Below, piece after piece: positions 13,301 through 28,300 of a stretch of 64,000 nucleotides of DNA. The position numbers and the translations under genes were made by a program. The notes under the pieces were generated by a model. It was given only the letters and a program-made list of their open reading frames with translations, had not been told where the DNA came from and did not search any database. The first letter of the stretch is position 1; every line of letters begins with the position of its first letter. Source of the stretch: Macrotrachela quadricornifera (Eukaryota > Rotifera > Eurotatoria > Philodinida > Philodinidae); the NCBI GenBank assembly GCA_022393335.1, contig JAJEKB010020262.1, forward strand, positions 372,011 through 436,010, given 5' to 3'.

Positions 13301-16300
13301 ACATTTACTCCAAACTGATCGAAATAATGTCCTCACGAAAACATAGTTCAAACATAATTCTTATTCCATTTAATAAATCACTCAGTGTTTCATAGTTCGA
13401 GAAGAACTAATAAAGAGTTCATAATGAATTTTTAATTGACCTCTTATTAAACTTGGTAGAAAGTTTTAGCATGAGTAACTAGCATATTGACTGACTGACT
13501 AATTAGTTTTTATTTGTAGTAAAATACGAATGACGCGCTAAGCAAGTTTGATAACTCTTATTATATTGAATGACAAACATGTATATTATTTGTGCTTCTC
13601 TATAATCGACTAGAAAAAAATCAAAGTTATAAAATATTCATCATTCGAAGAGTAACACAGTTTTTCTTAAATATTCTAAGAAAGACTTTTAACGAATCTT
13701 TTCATCTTACATTACGCAATCAATAAATGTTTTGTTGAAAAAATAGACAAATTATGTGAATAAAGATCAAATCAATACAAGTTTTGAAGGATTCGTATAA
13801 GAGTCTTTTGAAGAAATTCTGCTGCAAGAAAATATTTTACGATTTTTTTTCTGTTTATTTGTTGTTGCATCTCTATTGTATCGCTATTCTTCCACTAACT
13901 GCCACCATCTTAATCGTTTGTTTTCTTCATCACATTAGTGTTATATTCACAATTTCTTATTCTTCTTTCATATATAAATGTGTTATATAGTTAATTATTT
14001 CCATTATTCATTGCTATTTATTTTCATTTCATTTCTAGAGTTTTCTCTTATTCTCTTCTATTGAAGCCATGCGTAACAGCCAATCAGCTGACATTTTGTT
14101 TTTTTTTATTTTACTTTGAACCGTATTTGCATATTAGTCGTTCTAGTTTCGACGCTTATTATTTCTTTCCTGGCATAATTGTTCACAAAAATAGAAAAAG
14201 TGACCTAACTTCGTGACGAATGTATTCGAAGATTTCTCATTTGAAATGAAGGAAATTTAGCTTTCTTAATCTTTTCAATCATTTTCAAGCGGATCGTTTT
14301 CCTTTCTACTGACGACATACCTGGAATAATTGCTCGCCATCTGTTCCATTTATCATGTCCCCGATGACAAATCTTGTATTCATGTACCGACTGAAATAGT
14401 TGATTATTCCCACAAAAAGTTGATCAACTTGAGTGATAAGACGTACAAGATCGACCAGACGGTGATAATCGGTGACTGCTGATTGGCTAAATTGAGTAAA
14501 GATTATATCTAACTGAGCGTTGAAACTGATTTCATTGAGTAAATTTGAAGAAATAAAAGAACGCATGATAAATCGATGAATGGCGTCATCGATCGTCATA
14601 TTAGACAGTTGACAAAGTTTCAATAACAGTTGCAGTTGTGAGTGCGCATGGAAACGCCAATCTGAGTTAGGGAAGATCGAAAAGAATGATGAAAACAATG
14701 ACATGGTATCATCTTTGAAGAAGTCGCTTGAGCATACTTGATGAAAAGTCGGAGTCAGTGAGATAAATGTATAATAAGGTATTAACATGTTTGAGCAACG
14801 GCATTCGAGTGTGTTTGGATATAATGTTTGTAAATGGTTGTAGGTAATAAAAGATGGGTTTGATACACTTTTTGTAACGATTTGAGTATTAAGAGAATTG
14901 AATAAAAGAAGTATAAGGAAGGAGCCTAATGAGGCAAATATAAAATAAATACATTAGCATATTAAGAATTGAGAAACTACTAAAACAATGCAATTACAAG
15001 AGTCTTATCTTGCAGTGATGTCTCATAGTATACACACTCCACTATTCTCATATATTTCCATGTGTTATTCATTAACATATATCTTGCCTTTCTTTCTTCT
15101 ACTATTTTCGATACATATTCAAGTTTTGTTGGTTTTACTTATTTCTTTTCCAAAATAAAGATTGTGTACAATCACATATACACAGGGTGAGTCATAAATA
15201 ATAGCGACAGGAAATCTAAATATCTCCGCCAAATGTCGTCCGAACAAACTAAAACTTTCACTTTTGATAGAAGTTTACTTTAAAGTTTTTTTCATGCGAG
15301 AAATACTCACAAATCACTGTTTCTATCTAGTGCGATCAGCATCAATAAGAATTTTTCACTTATCGCGGGCTCTACAAAACTTAGCACAGAAAAAATTTCA
15401 TTATAATCGGATTTTTGTTCAACAAAATAAAAATCTGATCATAATGGAAATATTTTCCACTAGGTTTTGTATAGCCTGTGACAAATGAAAAATCGACATT
15501 GATGTCGACATTTGGCGGAGATATTTAAATTTGTTATCGGAGTGTTATTTATGGCGTATCCTGTGTGACAATTGAGAAACTTCCTGATCGGTGACGAAAA
15601 TGCTCTTCACTCAAGCTATAAAGAACTAGTTTTGAAACAGAAAAAACCGGTATAAAATTTTGATATAAATAGAAAAACGAAATTACCAATAGGAAAAGTG
15701 GTTAGATGATTGGAAATAATCTTATATTAGTAAGAAATAATGATTTAAATTCTAGTCTTTTAAAACAATCGCCAGTGGCAAAAATAGATAATACTTAGAG
15801 CATACCAGATGTAGTGGCGTCCAGAGCTGCACGGGCACAGTTTTTTATACCCCGCGCCATGAAAAATCACGGGAACCCGCGGGGTGCCCTGTGTAGCTCT
15901 AGTTGCGTCGGCATTATTATATTTTATAAAGAACGCGAAGAAATTTTCTTTGTATATATACTGATACTCAAGCATTGTTCTATAAATCTACCCTATTACA
16001 TCATTGTTCAGTTGATATCATAATAATGTGACACATAGCAAAAATAGTGATGTCTGTAAGAAACAAAATATTCACCGGATTTCTTCAAATGTTTGCAATA
16101 TTTTTTATTTCCTACGTATCTAGGCTGCACTAAATGATAAGTCCTTGATTTTTCTCTGAAAAGATGCGGCATAAAAAGCTTTACAGAAACTATATAAAGA
16201 CAACCTACGTGATAGCAAGTGCCAGTTTTCATCATATTGGGCGCGATAAAAATATTTAGAAGGTTTTTCGTTCTACGCTAGGGATTTATTCAAGTAGTTT

Positions 16301-19300
16301 TTGTAGAGCCTTTGATAGTGAATCTTTTCAAAAATAATGAAGATTTTATCATTTTCTCAACCCGAGATATGGTGCAAACATTTGGGATCCCAGTGAGATT
16401 TTTTTTCTTCCAGTCGTAATTACTTTTGCTGTTTTCTCAATATTTTGATATCAACTAAACTATGGTGATATAGGGTAGATTTATAGAACAGTACTTGGAC
16501 TGCCAGTATATATAGAAAGAAAATTTTCTTGAGCTCTACATTGAATATTAGTGCTGGTGCCACTACTTTTTGTATGCCCGAAGTATATATATGAATATAT
16601 TAGGTAGTATAACGGAGAAGAAAGGAAAGAAAAGAAAAGGATAGAACTATATTATTAGAGAAGTACTGATCTAGGGTAATTTGTAGCCCGTATATATAAT
16701 ATTCGAGGTAGTTCAGCCAAGATTTCTGCATAAAATTACATTATAGGTGATTTAAAGCTGCCAATGACAATATATAGAACACTTTCACCATGGCTAATGA
16801 AATATTTGTCCAGTCTCAACGGAAACCATCCAATTAACTTTGTTAGACAATAACAAATAAAAAATAATAGGTCTCTCAAGCTAAAATTCAACTTTAAAAT
16901 TATAGTTAGCATTCGATGTATTGTTTTTTATATTCTTTGCTTTGTACATTTCGACACTAGTATTGTTTCACAAAACTTTAAAACAGAATAGCTACCATAC
17001 TTGACTATCTATAACTTTGAACCAGTTAACTGAAACATACGTTTTTTCTCATTGAAGAGGCAAAATCACATTTTTTATGTCTCAGATACTTTTGCAAAAA
17101 TAGCTCCCTCTGTCCCTTATAATTAATGGTTTTCCGCCTCAATTTTCAGTATTTCGTCATCATATGATGAGAATATCTATTTTATAAAGACATCATTTTT
17201 CTCATATGCAAAAGCATTTTTCCAAAAATCATAAGTATTTTTTCTCTCACCATCAAAGTTTTGTATTAAACGATCGTGATAGATAATGATTTCGTAGTTT
17301 TATGGAGAAGAATGAAAAGTGTGAAACAAATAACGAAAGTTTGGTAAAAGAAACTTTGTTGTTTGAATTGTTGCGCATTTCTATTTGTTTTAGTTGTGTT
17401 CGGAGATAAATGTTAATTTATACAATGTTTGTTTAAATGGTGAAAATACAGAGTGCGATAGAAACATAATATTGAAAATGATAACTATAGATGGCTAAAA
17501 TAACAAAGACGAAGAATTTGCGAGATTCGAAATATTATGAAAATGCACATCACCGATAGAAGAAATTGCTATCTTATATGTGTTGTCCTTTCTTGTAATC
17601 ACATGTATACAATCCCTCGATATATATGTGTAGATGTCATCAACTGACAGCATATCCCAACTTTTATTCGTTTATGTAACTTAAACCCAAGGGGATACGG
17701 CGGATTCCCGAGAGTATGCCATGTAAATACATCAAATACACTAAAAATCTAAGTCTTGTTTATGTGCAAAAATACCATTTTCTTTTCGAATTTTTAAATT
17801 CATTACATTAAGAAAATAGCGTAAATATATGAAAATGAGTGACCCATTGTGAAATAAGTCGTTAACATGCTACTGCATAATATATACTTCAGGTTAAACA
17901 ATGAGCAAGTTCGTCGTGAAACTTTTAAGTTAGTTGCATTTCTAATCGGGAGAGAACAGATTAAAACAATATCGCTAATGGAAAAAAGTCGAAAAGTTAA
18001 ATATATCGAACATCGAATTTAAGCGAATCGAAAATGAGTAGCGCATGCCGTTTTTCTTCATATATGAACTGAGCGAAAAGCAAAAAGGTATATACTCAAT
18101 ATTTATCGTTCAGAACATCTACAAGTTGAGCGCATTAATATATTTATCAATATCTTTTTGTTTGGATATTATTTTTTCTCAATTAACTAAATAAATACTT
18201 TCTACTAGCACATTTACATTCCCTAATAAATGTATTATAATCCGTCAATGGCAACTTTTGTGGCATATACTGTAGAAACTACTGACTTATCATTAGTAGC
18301 AAAAGGGCTATTCAGCATTTATATGAGTTTATCATTTACACTGAAGATGTAAGAATGTGTATGAATTGCTAATTATCAGTTGATATAATTACCAAGCAAC
18401 TTTAAGTGCAAACCTAAGCATGAGGCAGTGAAGCAGTTATAAACATACAGTGATAAATACTTTAGTCACGTCACTACTTATTCTCTTTATAAGATATCCA
18501 AATAATGCAACAAAGCATTTACCAATCTAAGACTCATCACTCCCTTAGTCATATAATTACTTTTAACTGTGCTGCTTAAGATTAACATGTATACTTTGGT
18601 CTGATGATTTAATCATTGCAAGCTCCTTGTCAAAATCCAAAATCTGATTAGTAAAGAAACAATGGACAGAGAGTTAGTAAAAACTCTCTATTTTATTTCG
18701 CTTTCGACTAATAATATAGTCTGTATTCTTGAGAACGTTCATGAATTACCGATCAACATGTTTTAATACCAGCATCATCAATATCAATACAATTCGGTAT
18801 TGATAATATTAGTATAGAATGGTATTGGTTCAGTCAAAGATCGTTTATTTTGAGAAGATAATGAATTTTTAAATAAAACTTGATTAAAGATTTTCGAGGG
18901 TGAGGAATTGATTGGGACCATCAAACTGCAAAACTTTCGAAGGCTGATAATCTCATTAGATAATACATTCCTGAATAACTTTAGTCAAGTTCTATAAAGA
19001 AAAAATCGTTATTTTCTCAATATAAATCGCGCTTATTGAGTTAATATCGAACCATCTATACAAGTGCTATTCAATACCAATACCATTCAAAAACAATACT
19101 TCAACCCTGTATTGATATTGTGTTATGCTTATTTATCTTTACGTGGTTAGTTAGCAGCTTTTTAGTACTATTACTGTTGATCAGGCTTCAAATTATAGTT
19201 CTTGCGAAATACCTTTTTGAGTACTGGTAGATGGTGAAACTGAATTCATTTCTATCTTTATCCTGTCGCATATTGCATTGTGTTGTGTAATATAACGAGT

Positions 19301-22300
19301 TCAATGAGTTCTGTGGTGAAATATAGAATTGAAGTTAATAGGTTTCTCACTTTCTTTAGAACGTCATAAAGAAACGAATAAAACCTTCTGTAATATAAAT
19401 TTTGTTGACAAATAACTCTGTCTCAGATTTTTTGTATAATTCGGACGAAGAAAGCTTGTTAGATAAAAGCTTTAGAACCACAACAAGACGTCAAGTCAAC
19501 AACCTCGAACAAGCTTTTTCTTGAATTTTTCAAACCATGAGGATCTTTCTTTAAAAGATGATAGCTTCAAAATGTCAATCCCCAAAGTGTTTCGTGATTT
19601 TTTTTATGCATTATCAGATTGAGATGAGAAGTTTCAGCAATGTCAGTTATTTTTATTATTTACATTCTGAGTTTAAACTGTCAATGTTTCTTCAGAAAGA
19701 TGGAGACGAATGGATAACAGGCTCTTGAAATATCTTTACAGAAGATATTAATTTATTAAAAAAATACTAAAGGAGAACAAAGACCCTATAGCTGATCGTT
19801 GTAAATGGTGACTTTAAAATTTTCGTTCAAAAGATTTCAGAAGTTCAAAAGAACTTGAAAGCCTTATGCAATGCTTTTGTTATATTCATCAATATCTATC
19901 CTCAATGAATTACTACGAACAATAATATTTTGAATAAGCTTAGCGAAAATTTGCCATTTTGTAAAACTATTATTCTCAATATCCTTCTGATCTGAATGTT
20001 TTATGACAGCATCAGACTTTGAAAACTTGACTTTCACCCCATCTATACACGTAGAAGGGATACGATTGAAAATACACTATTCAATCTTCTGTTTGCTCTT
20101 TCGATTGATACAAGTTAGCGATTTTCGCTCTAGTTGTTTTTAGGATAAATGGATAAAGAACATAAAAAGAAGAGAATTTTGCAGTGAAAAAGTCGCTTAT
20201 GAGTAGATATGAAGCATGAAAAACAAAATGACTATTTAACACCTTAGTTCAAATAGTTTTAGATCGATTTCCAAATATTTTAAAAGTTCGAGGAAACTTT
20301 GAGATTTCTAGTGAGGCGCGAATACTTAGTTTCATGTTTCGAAATGACGAGTAACAAAAAATTTATCTGATTACGGGTTGCAGAAACGTAATGATAATTC
20401 TTCTTCATCATTAGTGAGGATGGTCGTCCACTATGTATTAATATCGATTAAATTATTGCGTACCTTGATATCTCTTCTATGCTCGATCACCAGTTGACTA
20501 GCAATGTTCTCATTACTAACATTTGACAATATAGCCCTTCAATAACGATAACTAATCATCTCTATCAGTAAATCTTACCACTTTTTCTTGGGATAAGGAA
20601 AGTTAGTTGGTATTGTCTAGGATATTTCTACAATCATAGAAAAGAAGTCGGAAAAAGTTTCGTGTAATAGCATTCATAGCTATTCATCTGATGATAAATT
20701 GAACTACAATTTGAAATTCAACGTAAATGACATAATCAAAAATTCAAAATAAGATACTTCATCTGAATATAAAAATCGAGGATCGTCTTCTAATGCAAGC
20801 AATGAGAAAACACATTTTCATAAAGGATCATAAGACCTATTGTGTGGTAGAATTTTACACGAAAATTGCTTGTTGCGATTGTTTTGATCGTTTACTTTAA
20901 GTTGAAGATTCGGTAAAATGAGCATAATTCTAGAAGGCCTATTATAGTAGCAGAAATACTTCCAGGATCCTTATGTACACTACGAATCTAATCTACAAAA
21001 AATATGAGCCCTGACGAAGGTTACCAGTTTGGACACTTTCATTATAAGTAGCAACTAATTCTATGTAGAAATACATAAAAATAGAAAACATATGAATAAA
21101 TAGTCTGCCGATTGTTGCCACATGACAGGAGTAATAGATGTCAACTAATTGACTCAAGTATAGTCACTGATCGGTTCACTTCATAAAACAGATATTATTA
21201 GCAAGACAGTGTAATAAATTGGTTTCAATCATATTAATTTTCTTGTTTATTGTTGCTCTTTTATAGATACGGAAAGAGGCGAAAGAGTTCTATTAAACCA
21301 TTTTCTTTGGTGTTTGTTTTATGAGACGATTATTTCATACTTCTAATCACAACAAACTTGCTTTCTTCGTTATAAAAGATCACGCATTACTGTACCTTTA
21401 TGATACATTAGAAACTCAAAGCTACGATGCACATAATCAAAACAGAAACAAGAATGTATAAATAAAAAATAAAGATTCTAAGTACGAAGGAAATTTTGAG
21501 AATCTGGTGAGCATTCGGGAGTACGATGGAACTCTCACGAGTATGTCAGGAATTTCAGAGATTCCATCACAATCTCAGGAGTTTCAAAAGTACAAAATTC
21601 GTCGTTTCTCTCTTGCTTAAACTACTTATCAGAAAACGGGATCTTTTCATCACTTATACCTCTTATATAATACTACTGATCCGTGAATATTTGAGATCTA
21701 TGTATTAGTAGAAATGAGGACCTTTAAGAACGTTTTTATGATCATTGTGCTAAGCGGACTTCACTTTGTATTTGTTAACATCTTGTTCTCAGTATATATT
21801 CCATATGCAATAATAGTTTATCCATTTTATCCTAATGTTGTGTTCTAGTTAGATCATTCTTGTTCAAAATGTGATTATTTTCGCTTTCCTTTGTTCTTCG
21901 TTTTCTTTAACACACCTTTACTCGATAACAAACGCTTACTACCCTTGAATTATGGTTTCTTTGCAAGTTGAATGAAATTATTTTCAATGTGGATCTGCTC
22001 CAAACGATCGTCAGAAATATTGTACCGAATGTTATTCAATGTTAACCTGGGCATATACTGGCTCCAGAAAATCTGCTTGGTATACGAATTATTATTGGCA
22101 TCGTGACAACTGTAATTATTGTACCCTAGAACTTGAAGAAGAAAAATAACAGAAAATAGAGGAGAAAAAACAACCGCTTTAGGCTTTAGATGATAGTAAG
22201 TAACATTACTCGTCCTAGTTTAAACATGCACTTCTTTCGCTTATGTCGTGCTACATGAACAGTCAAAAGCTAATAACTATGGTACCTTTTTTATATATTG

Positions 22301-25300
22301 TAGAATAATGTTCTTGATCAGAATGAAGACGTACCAGTGCATCTTGCGTATAAAATAATGGACATGAGGTCGAACAAGTACCAGAATTGTATTCTATGTG
22401 TGAACAACCATTTATAAATTATTGCTCGCATAAGAACTATCTACTTATAAACAGTGCCACCACCTCATATTTACCTCCTATGAATATATTTGTGTTTACA
22501 CTATGCCACTTAAAATATTATCATTCTGAACGTTATAATGCTTCAGAATTGAATTGAAGTCAACTAGCAGTGAATTATGTATTATTAACAGTTGTTGATG
22601 TTTTACATTTGTATATTCATCTAGAACTAATTTCAATACCTACTAACATGTCTAACAGTAAAATAATACACGAATCTCAACAACATCACAAGTAACGCGG
22701 CGCAATTGCCGCTGACCTTCTACTGAAAGGATGTGATCATGTCGGTCCCCACGCCAAAGATAAAATAAAGATTTGTTTTAGTTCATTAATCGAATCATTT
22801 GATGACTTCTCAAAAAATCTTTTACTGTGACTCATTTTACTTACTATAAGCCTCTCAAATAAACGTCTAGTCGTTCGTCGGCCTCCCTCCAGTCGGCCAC
22901 TCACGACTAGCCGTTGGCATGCATTGTCTATTTTCCTATTTTCTCATCAGTCAGATGAGCATTTTTGCACATATGAAAACTAAGTCACTCGTATTGGATG
23001 GATTCGTAATCAAAGACTTCTCGAATTTACATAACATTGTGTGGATTTCAGTACAGACTTCAATCTCTCCTTTATTTTCAGGAAAGTGATAATCTGTCGG
23101 ATTCGTTCTCAAAGGGGTATCAATTAAGTTCCTGCGAACAGTCATTCAAACTGCTTCAGACTTTTCAATTCTATATATTGAATCAACTTTTCACATTAAC
23201 ATCTAACCGTTTGTCGGCCACCCTCTGGTCGGCCACTCACGACTAGCCGTTTTTATGGACACCTCCACTATATCCTACACTTACGATTCACTTTCGAGGG
23301 GAATAAATGGGTTTCCTTTTCTTCTCACTCTAAAAAGCAATCAGCTTCTGGTAATACGATTTGTGAAAGGAAACTAAAAAGAGGAAGTATTGTTTTATGA
23401 GTTGCTACGAATGGAGCATATTCATCTGTCATACTCCTTCACATATTTGAATGGTATTTATATGGCTGATGTCGATGAAGTTCCAACAGTATAGGGTCCC
23501 AATCAGATACCGCGCTTTTATTCATATATTTCTGCTAAAATTCTATCGAAAGATAGGACGCGTGGTAGCCAACAACAGGAAAACGTTTAATTAAAACTGA
23601 TATTGAATTCGTAACTTTTCTTCCGATTACTTCATCTAGAGTCTCTATCATGTAACCATTACTAAATCTTATACTCAGAATTATTAAACGGTCCCAATGA
23701 TACATATCACATCCACGAACACCATCCAATTCATTACCTTTGATTAAGATTTTAAAAAAAGAAATACGCACACGTTTCTTTTTCGGAAGGGCGAGCAAAC
23801 AAAGTTCAAGCACAATGGAACAGAGACAACCTCGAATTCACATTCTTCACCTTCGATAAACCTTTGGTCAAGTTTTGTTGAAAATCATTGTCACTAACTG
23901 CTAATTGAAGAAGAAACGAACATAATTATTCATTCTGCGTATACCTTCCTCCAGTAGAGCCAACTAACCTCAGGCTCATGTTTCTCGACCTCGAAAATTT
24001 TTCAGCCAGCCCTTATAGAAAAAAATATTTCTTTTATAAAAAAAAGCGGTCCTTTGTCTAAAAAAGTCGTACTCGAAAAAAATTTTTTTAAACTAATATC
24101 ACATTCGTGTTCCTCGACCTCGATTACCTTTGGTCAAGTTTTATTAAAAATATTGTTAATTAATAATTAATTAATAATTAATCAAAACTAACATCAGATT
24201 CGAATTCCCCACCCTCGATTACCCTTTGGTCAAGTTTTATTGAAAATATTGTTAATTAATAATTAATTAATAATTAATCAAAACTAACATCAGATTCGAA
24301 TTCCCCACCCTCGATTACCCTTTGGTCAAGTTTTATTGAAAATATTGATAATTAATAATAATTAATAATTAGTTAATTAATAATTAATCAAAACTAACAT
24401 CAGATTCGAATTCCCCATCCTCGATTACCCTTTGGTCAAGCTTTATGGGAAACTACTATCAATACACATTCATGTAATAACCACACGAACACACGGAAAC
24501 ACGGACACACGAACACACATCAACTCGTTTTTTTTGTGATATCTGCTCGACGCATAACCCTCCTTCCAGTAGAGGGGATAAACTAATACTCGTTCTGAAT
24601 TTCAATGCAATACCTCAATCTTATGATTCAAGGCAACGTTAAACGTATTACCATGCGAAAAGTTCAACAAATTATGCAATGGAACTACAAACAGCTTGTG
24701 AGTTTCATCATCGAATAGTACACGTATCCGACTGTTATCGTGGGAGTGTACATTATATTACAATTCTAAAAGAATCAAAACTATTAGAACGTGTAACTGA
24801 TGTCGTGCAATTTATTGGTGGTAAGAGATATATTCGTGAAGAATATGTAGTTACATCCAGAAAAAACCTGATGGACGTGAATTACTAGATGAAGATAAGA
24901 ATATCACTTATGAGATTAATAGAATAAGAGCAGCTATTGAATATATTAATCAACATTCTAAAACCTGTGCAATTCTTGGTAGCATTTATAGAGGAGCTGT
25001 TGATGATTTTCATAAGGCAAAAAAATGGTACAAGTCGTTTCTACTTTATGTAATTTGAACTTAAGAAAACATTCTATTCGTAGATAAACAAAATGATAAC
25101 TTGTATTTTCTGATTAACTACCTGATTATAAAACTGTTATTAATCTTTTATGTTTTTTCATATTTCTTATTAGAGAATGGTGTACGCTAAGAAATACGAT
25201 GTGAAGTGTGTTTAGCACAATGATCATAATAATGTCCTTAAAAGTCCTAATTTCTACTAATACATGGATCTTAAATACTCACAAATCAATAGCATTATAT

Positions 25301-28300
25301 AAGAGGTATAAGTGATAAGAAGATCTCATTTTTCTGATAAGTGGTTTAAGTTACATAAATAAATGAGTGTTGGGATATCTTGTCAGTTGATCGTGTTCAT
25401 TTGTTAAATGTTTCAAAAATACAAAAAATAAAAATGAGATATTTATTATGAAGCATTCATTATTTGATTTGATTTTATTCTATGCAGAATCCTGTTCATT
25501 ATCGTAGAATGTCATGAATTCTTTGTATTTGTGTTGAATGGTGATATCAGCTAAAGATAATTGTAAGACATGAAACTCTCCTACTTTTGTTTTTTCAATA
25601 ACTAAATAAAATGAACACATTCTAATGCTAAATTTTCGTTTATTCTATTTGAACTTGAATAGTTGGGAACGACAATAAAAAATGAAATGTGATTTAGATC
25701 ATTCGAAAGAGGATTCTAAATGACTTTGCATAACATCAATTTGAATGGATCAAATTAAAGTTTGACTAATCCTTGAATGATCATCTATATGTTGAATTTC
25801 AGATTCATCTTGATTTTTCTATGAATAGCTACACAAAGTTCTGTCATTGTTTATAACAGATCAAAGCTTAATTTTCAAGTTTGTGGATGTCATTATATAC
25901 TTTGCAGCTGAAATTTCTTTTAATCTACGGATCATTGATCAATATATAACGATTCTATGGTAATCAATTATACGTTATATAATTGATTGACTAGTGTTTT
26001 ATATAAAAAATAATTGTAAATTATCTTTAGGAAGTTTTTCAAAAAGTTACGTTTTTCTCTTCCTTTCCTCTTGATATACGATGTGATTGTTAAGGTGCAG
26101 CGTTTATTAAATCTAGATCATTTTTTTACTGTCAACAAACTTTTCAATAATATTCCCCATTACTAATTACTTCAGTAGAAAAGTATTTCACACTAATCAA
26201 TGATAGGCAGCTTGAATAAATATTCTCTAACAAGAAACTTGCGATACGATCACATCTGAAAATCAAATTCTGGAAATTACGAAAAATTATAGAATAATAT
26301 TAGTTAATGATCAAGTCATGATCTTTCTTATATTCATGTGATCTATTCAATTATATATCAGTCAACGTATCTTCTACCGCTTTTTGAAGCATGAGAATTC
26401 CACGTTGTTCATTTCCTAATTGTGCAGTTATTAGAATTATATGTTGATAAATTTATTTCTGACGTGGAAAATGGCAACGATTTTTGCAGTAAAAATGATC
26501 ATACCTGTGAGCAAGATCAGATACATGCGTGTCATAATTCGCTGTTTTCCAGAACTATTTTCTTTTCGATCCTCGGTTGATTTAAACAAATTCAACTGTT
26601 TTACCCATACACCAAATTTACGAGCATGTAACAGAAAATATCCTACAAAGTAAAAATATAAATCGAATTTTGAGCAAGAATCTTTTTTCTTTTAATAAAA
26701 TTTTACCGAAATTAATATTGATATTTGTTGAACGAAATTTAATTTTTGATGTCATATTAACCATTAAAGATGCAATAAAACGAAGTAGGATAGTTAGGCC
26801 GCCATACAAACTAAGTAAGAGAGTAAATGTATACGAAAAATTGATTTCATCAATTGTGTTGTATGTGCAGGATGAGGGAGCACATTCGGATACATATCGA
26901 GAATAGTTGATCTCTGTTAACCATTCATCTACAAAGAGATTTGAGAAGCGATTGTTGACAGAAACATTTTTTCGATTTGAAGATAAAATCAAACTTGACC
27001 AATTCAAATTCATCTAAACAGAAATTATTAGTATGATAAACAAGATTGTGTCATACATACTTGATTCAGAGCTGGAAAGTAGTTGATTAGTAGTTCTAAA
27101 CAATTCCTATCGTACAGGCAATCGAGGCTACTCCCAAGAAGAGCGTCCACTAGATAACATCCTCCTAAGAATCCGCTGACTAGTGCGTCAGTATTAAAAC
27201 CTACAACAGGATACATAAAAGCAATAGTCAAACTTATATCGTATTCGTTTGATAATGAATAAAAAGCAGCTGGAAAGGTTTTAGCGTACATTGCACAGGT
27301 CTCTTGTAAATCGAAACCCGACGTCGAGTTAAATACTATATATGATATAAATGGCTCATAATATATTTGCTCAAAATACACACATAGATAGGATGCTGTA
27401 TTGAGAGCCGAAATAAAACTGTTTGATTTAGTTGACATTTGTAAAAAACTTAAGATTGATGTGACTTGAATCTGTAAACTGTTCTGAATAAGTTTAATGG
27501 CCGTGTTTATTTGAGATCGAATTTGATCTTCTGACAGAAGTTGAACACTGACGAGTTGACTATCGTCAATTTCATCCATGCTTTGAAAAATTGTATCATT
27601 TGAGAACGAACAAAAAGAATTCAGAATTTCGAACTAAATGGAAACACAAACAATTAACGCAATGACCTCTATTTGGCTGTAAAGAAGTTAAGCAATTGGT
27701 ATCTTTCCATCTGAACTTCGATACTGTCCAAGTTTGATTTTCATTTCGAAAATTTACGAAATGTCAATAAAATTTGAAGAATTTGTCGAGTTTTTTTAAT
27801 TGTCGGAATTCTCTAGGCAATACGACACTATAAATTATTACTAGATATTTTCTTGTCCAAACTCCGATGGAAATTGGACAAGACACACAACAATAAGAAT
27901 TATAATAAATCAGTCACCTTTCAGTTCAAATGATATCGAATTTTTGCAACAGTTGTTATAGGCCTACGTCTCTTAAATACGGGCATGTTATTTTCTTCTT
28001 CCTTATTCCTTTGGCCTTCGCTTCTCAGGTCGAGAAATCGGATAATAAGATCAATCACAGATTCTTGTACGATCATGCATGATATTAGTCTGATGTCGTA
28101 CATGATCGTATAAGATCATACGAAAAATCTTACATCAATCTTTGCACTAAGCTCCATCTAAGATCAGATAATATGGTCTTGCATGATTATACATAATCGT
28201 GTAGTCTGGTTTCAATTTATTCCTTGCGCTGTTAACAATAGTTCAAGCACCACCAAGCTTGCCTCTTTATATGCAATTGCAGTGATCATTTGAGTTTATC

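Larger units (their letters stand above)
8438..14320 (-). other. Intron 6 (5883 bp)
   Basis: GTATGT...TTTTAG, phase 0, between Gln (exon 6) and Pro (exon 7). Module 1 has no intron at this place. It contains a CGG-rich patch (8995-9130), a Tc-like foldback (9481-10436), the assembly gap, and a dispersed repeat (11691-12330). The remainder, including 10837-11690 and 12331-14320, shows no recognisable feature. Confidence 0.65.
21616..25350. mobile_element. Harbinger-like relic between 165-bp inverted repeats
   Basis: The left arm 21616-21780 and right arm 25187-25350 are inverted copies, with shared words such as CACTTATACCTCTTATATAA, ATGTATTAGTAGAAAT and ATGATCATTGTGCTAA. A frameshifted DDE transposase end lies just inside the right arm. 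The interior also holds a Cys-rich ORF remnant, two GC-rich hairpins and a 96-bp tandem array, so it is probably composite. The outer ends and target duplication are not resolved. Confidence 0.55.
14926..26504 (-). other. Intron 5 (11,579 bp), the largest
   Basis: GTATGATC...CATTAG, phase 1, cutting the third helix at the same point and phase where intron 1 cuts the first helix. It holds a 385-bp MITE, a 0.8-kb foldback with an 80-bp hAT insertion, and the Harbinger-like relic. The stretches 16581-21615 and 25351-26504 show no recognisable coding or repeat feature beyond short AT-rich repeats. Confidence 0.7.

Noticed and set aside
26670..26906. Plus-strand ORF opposite exon 4
   Set aside because: Shadow of the coding exon on the other strand.
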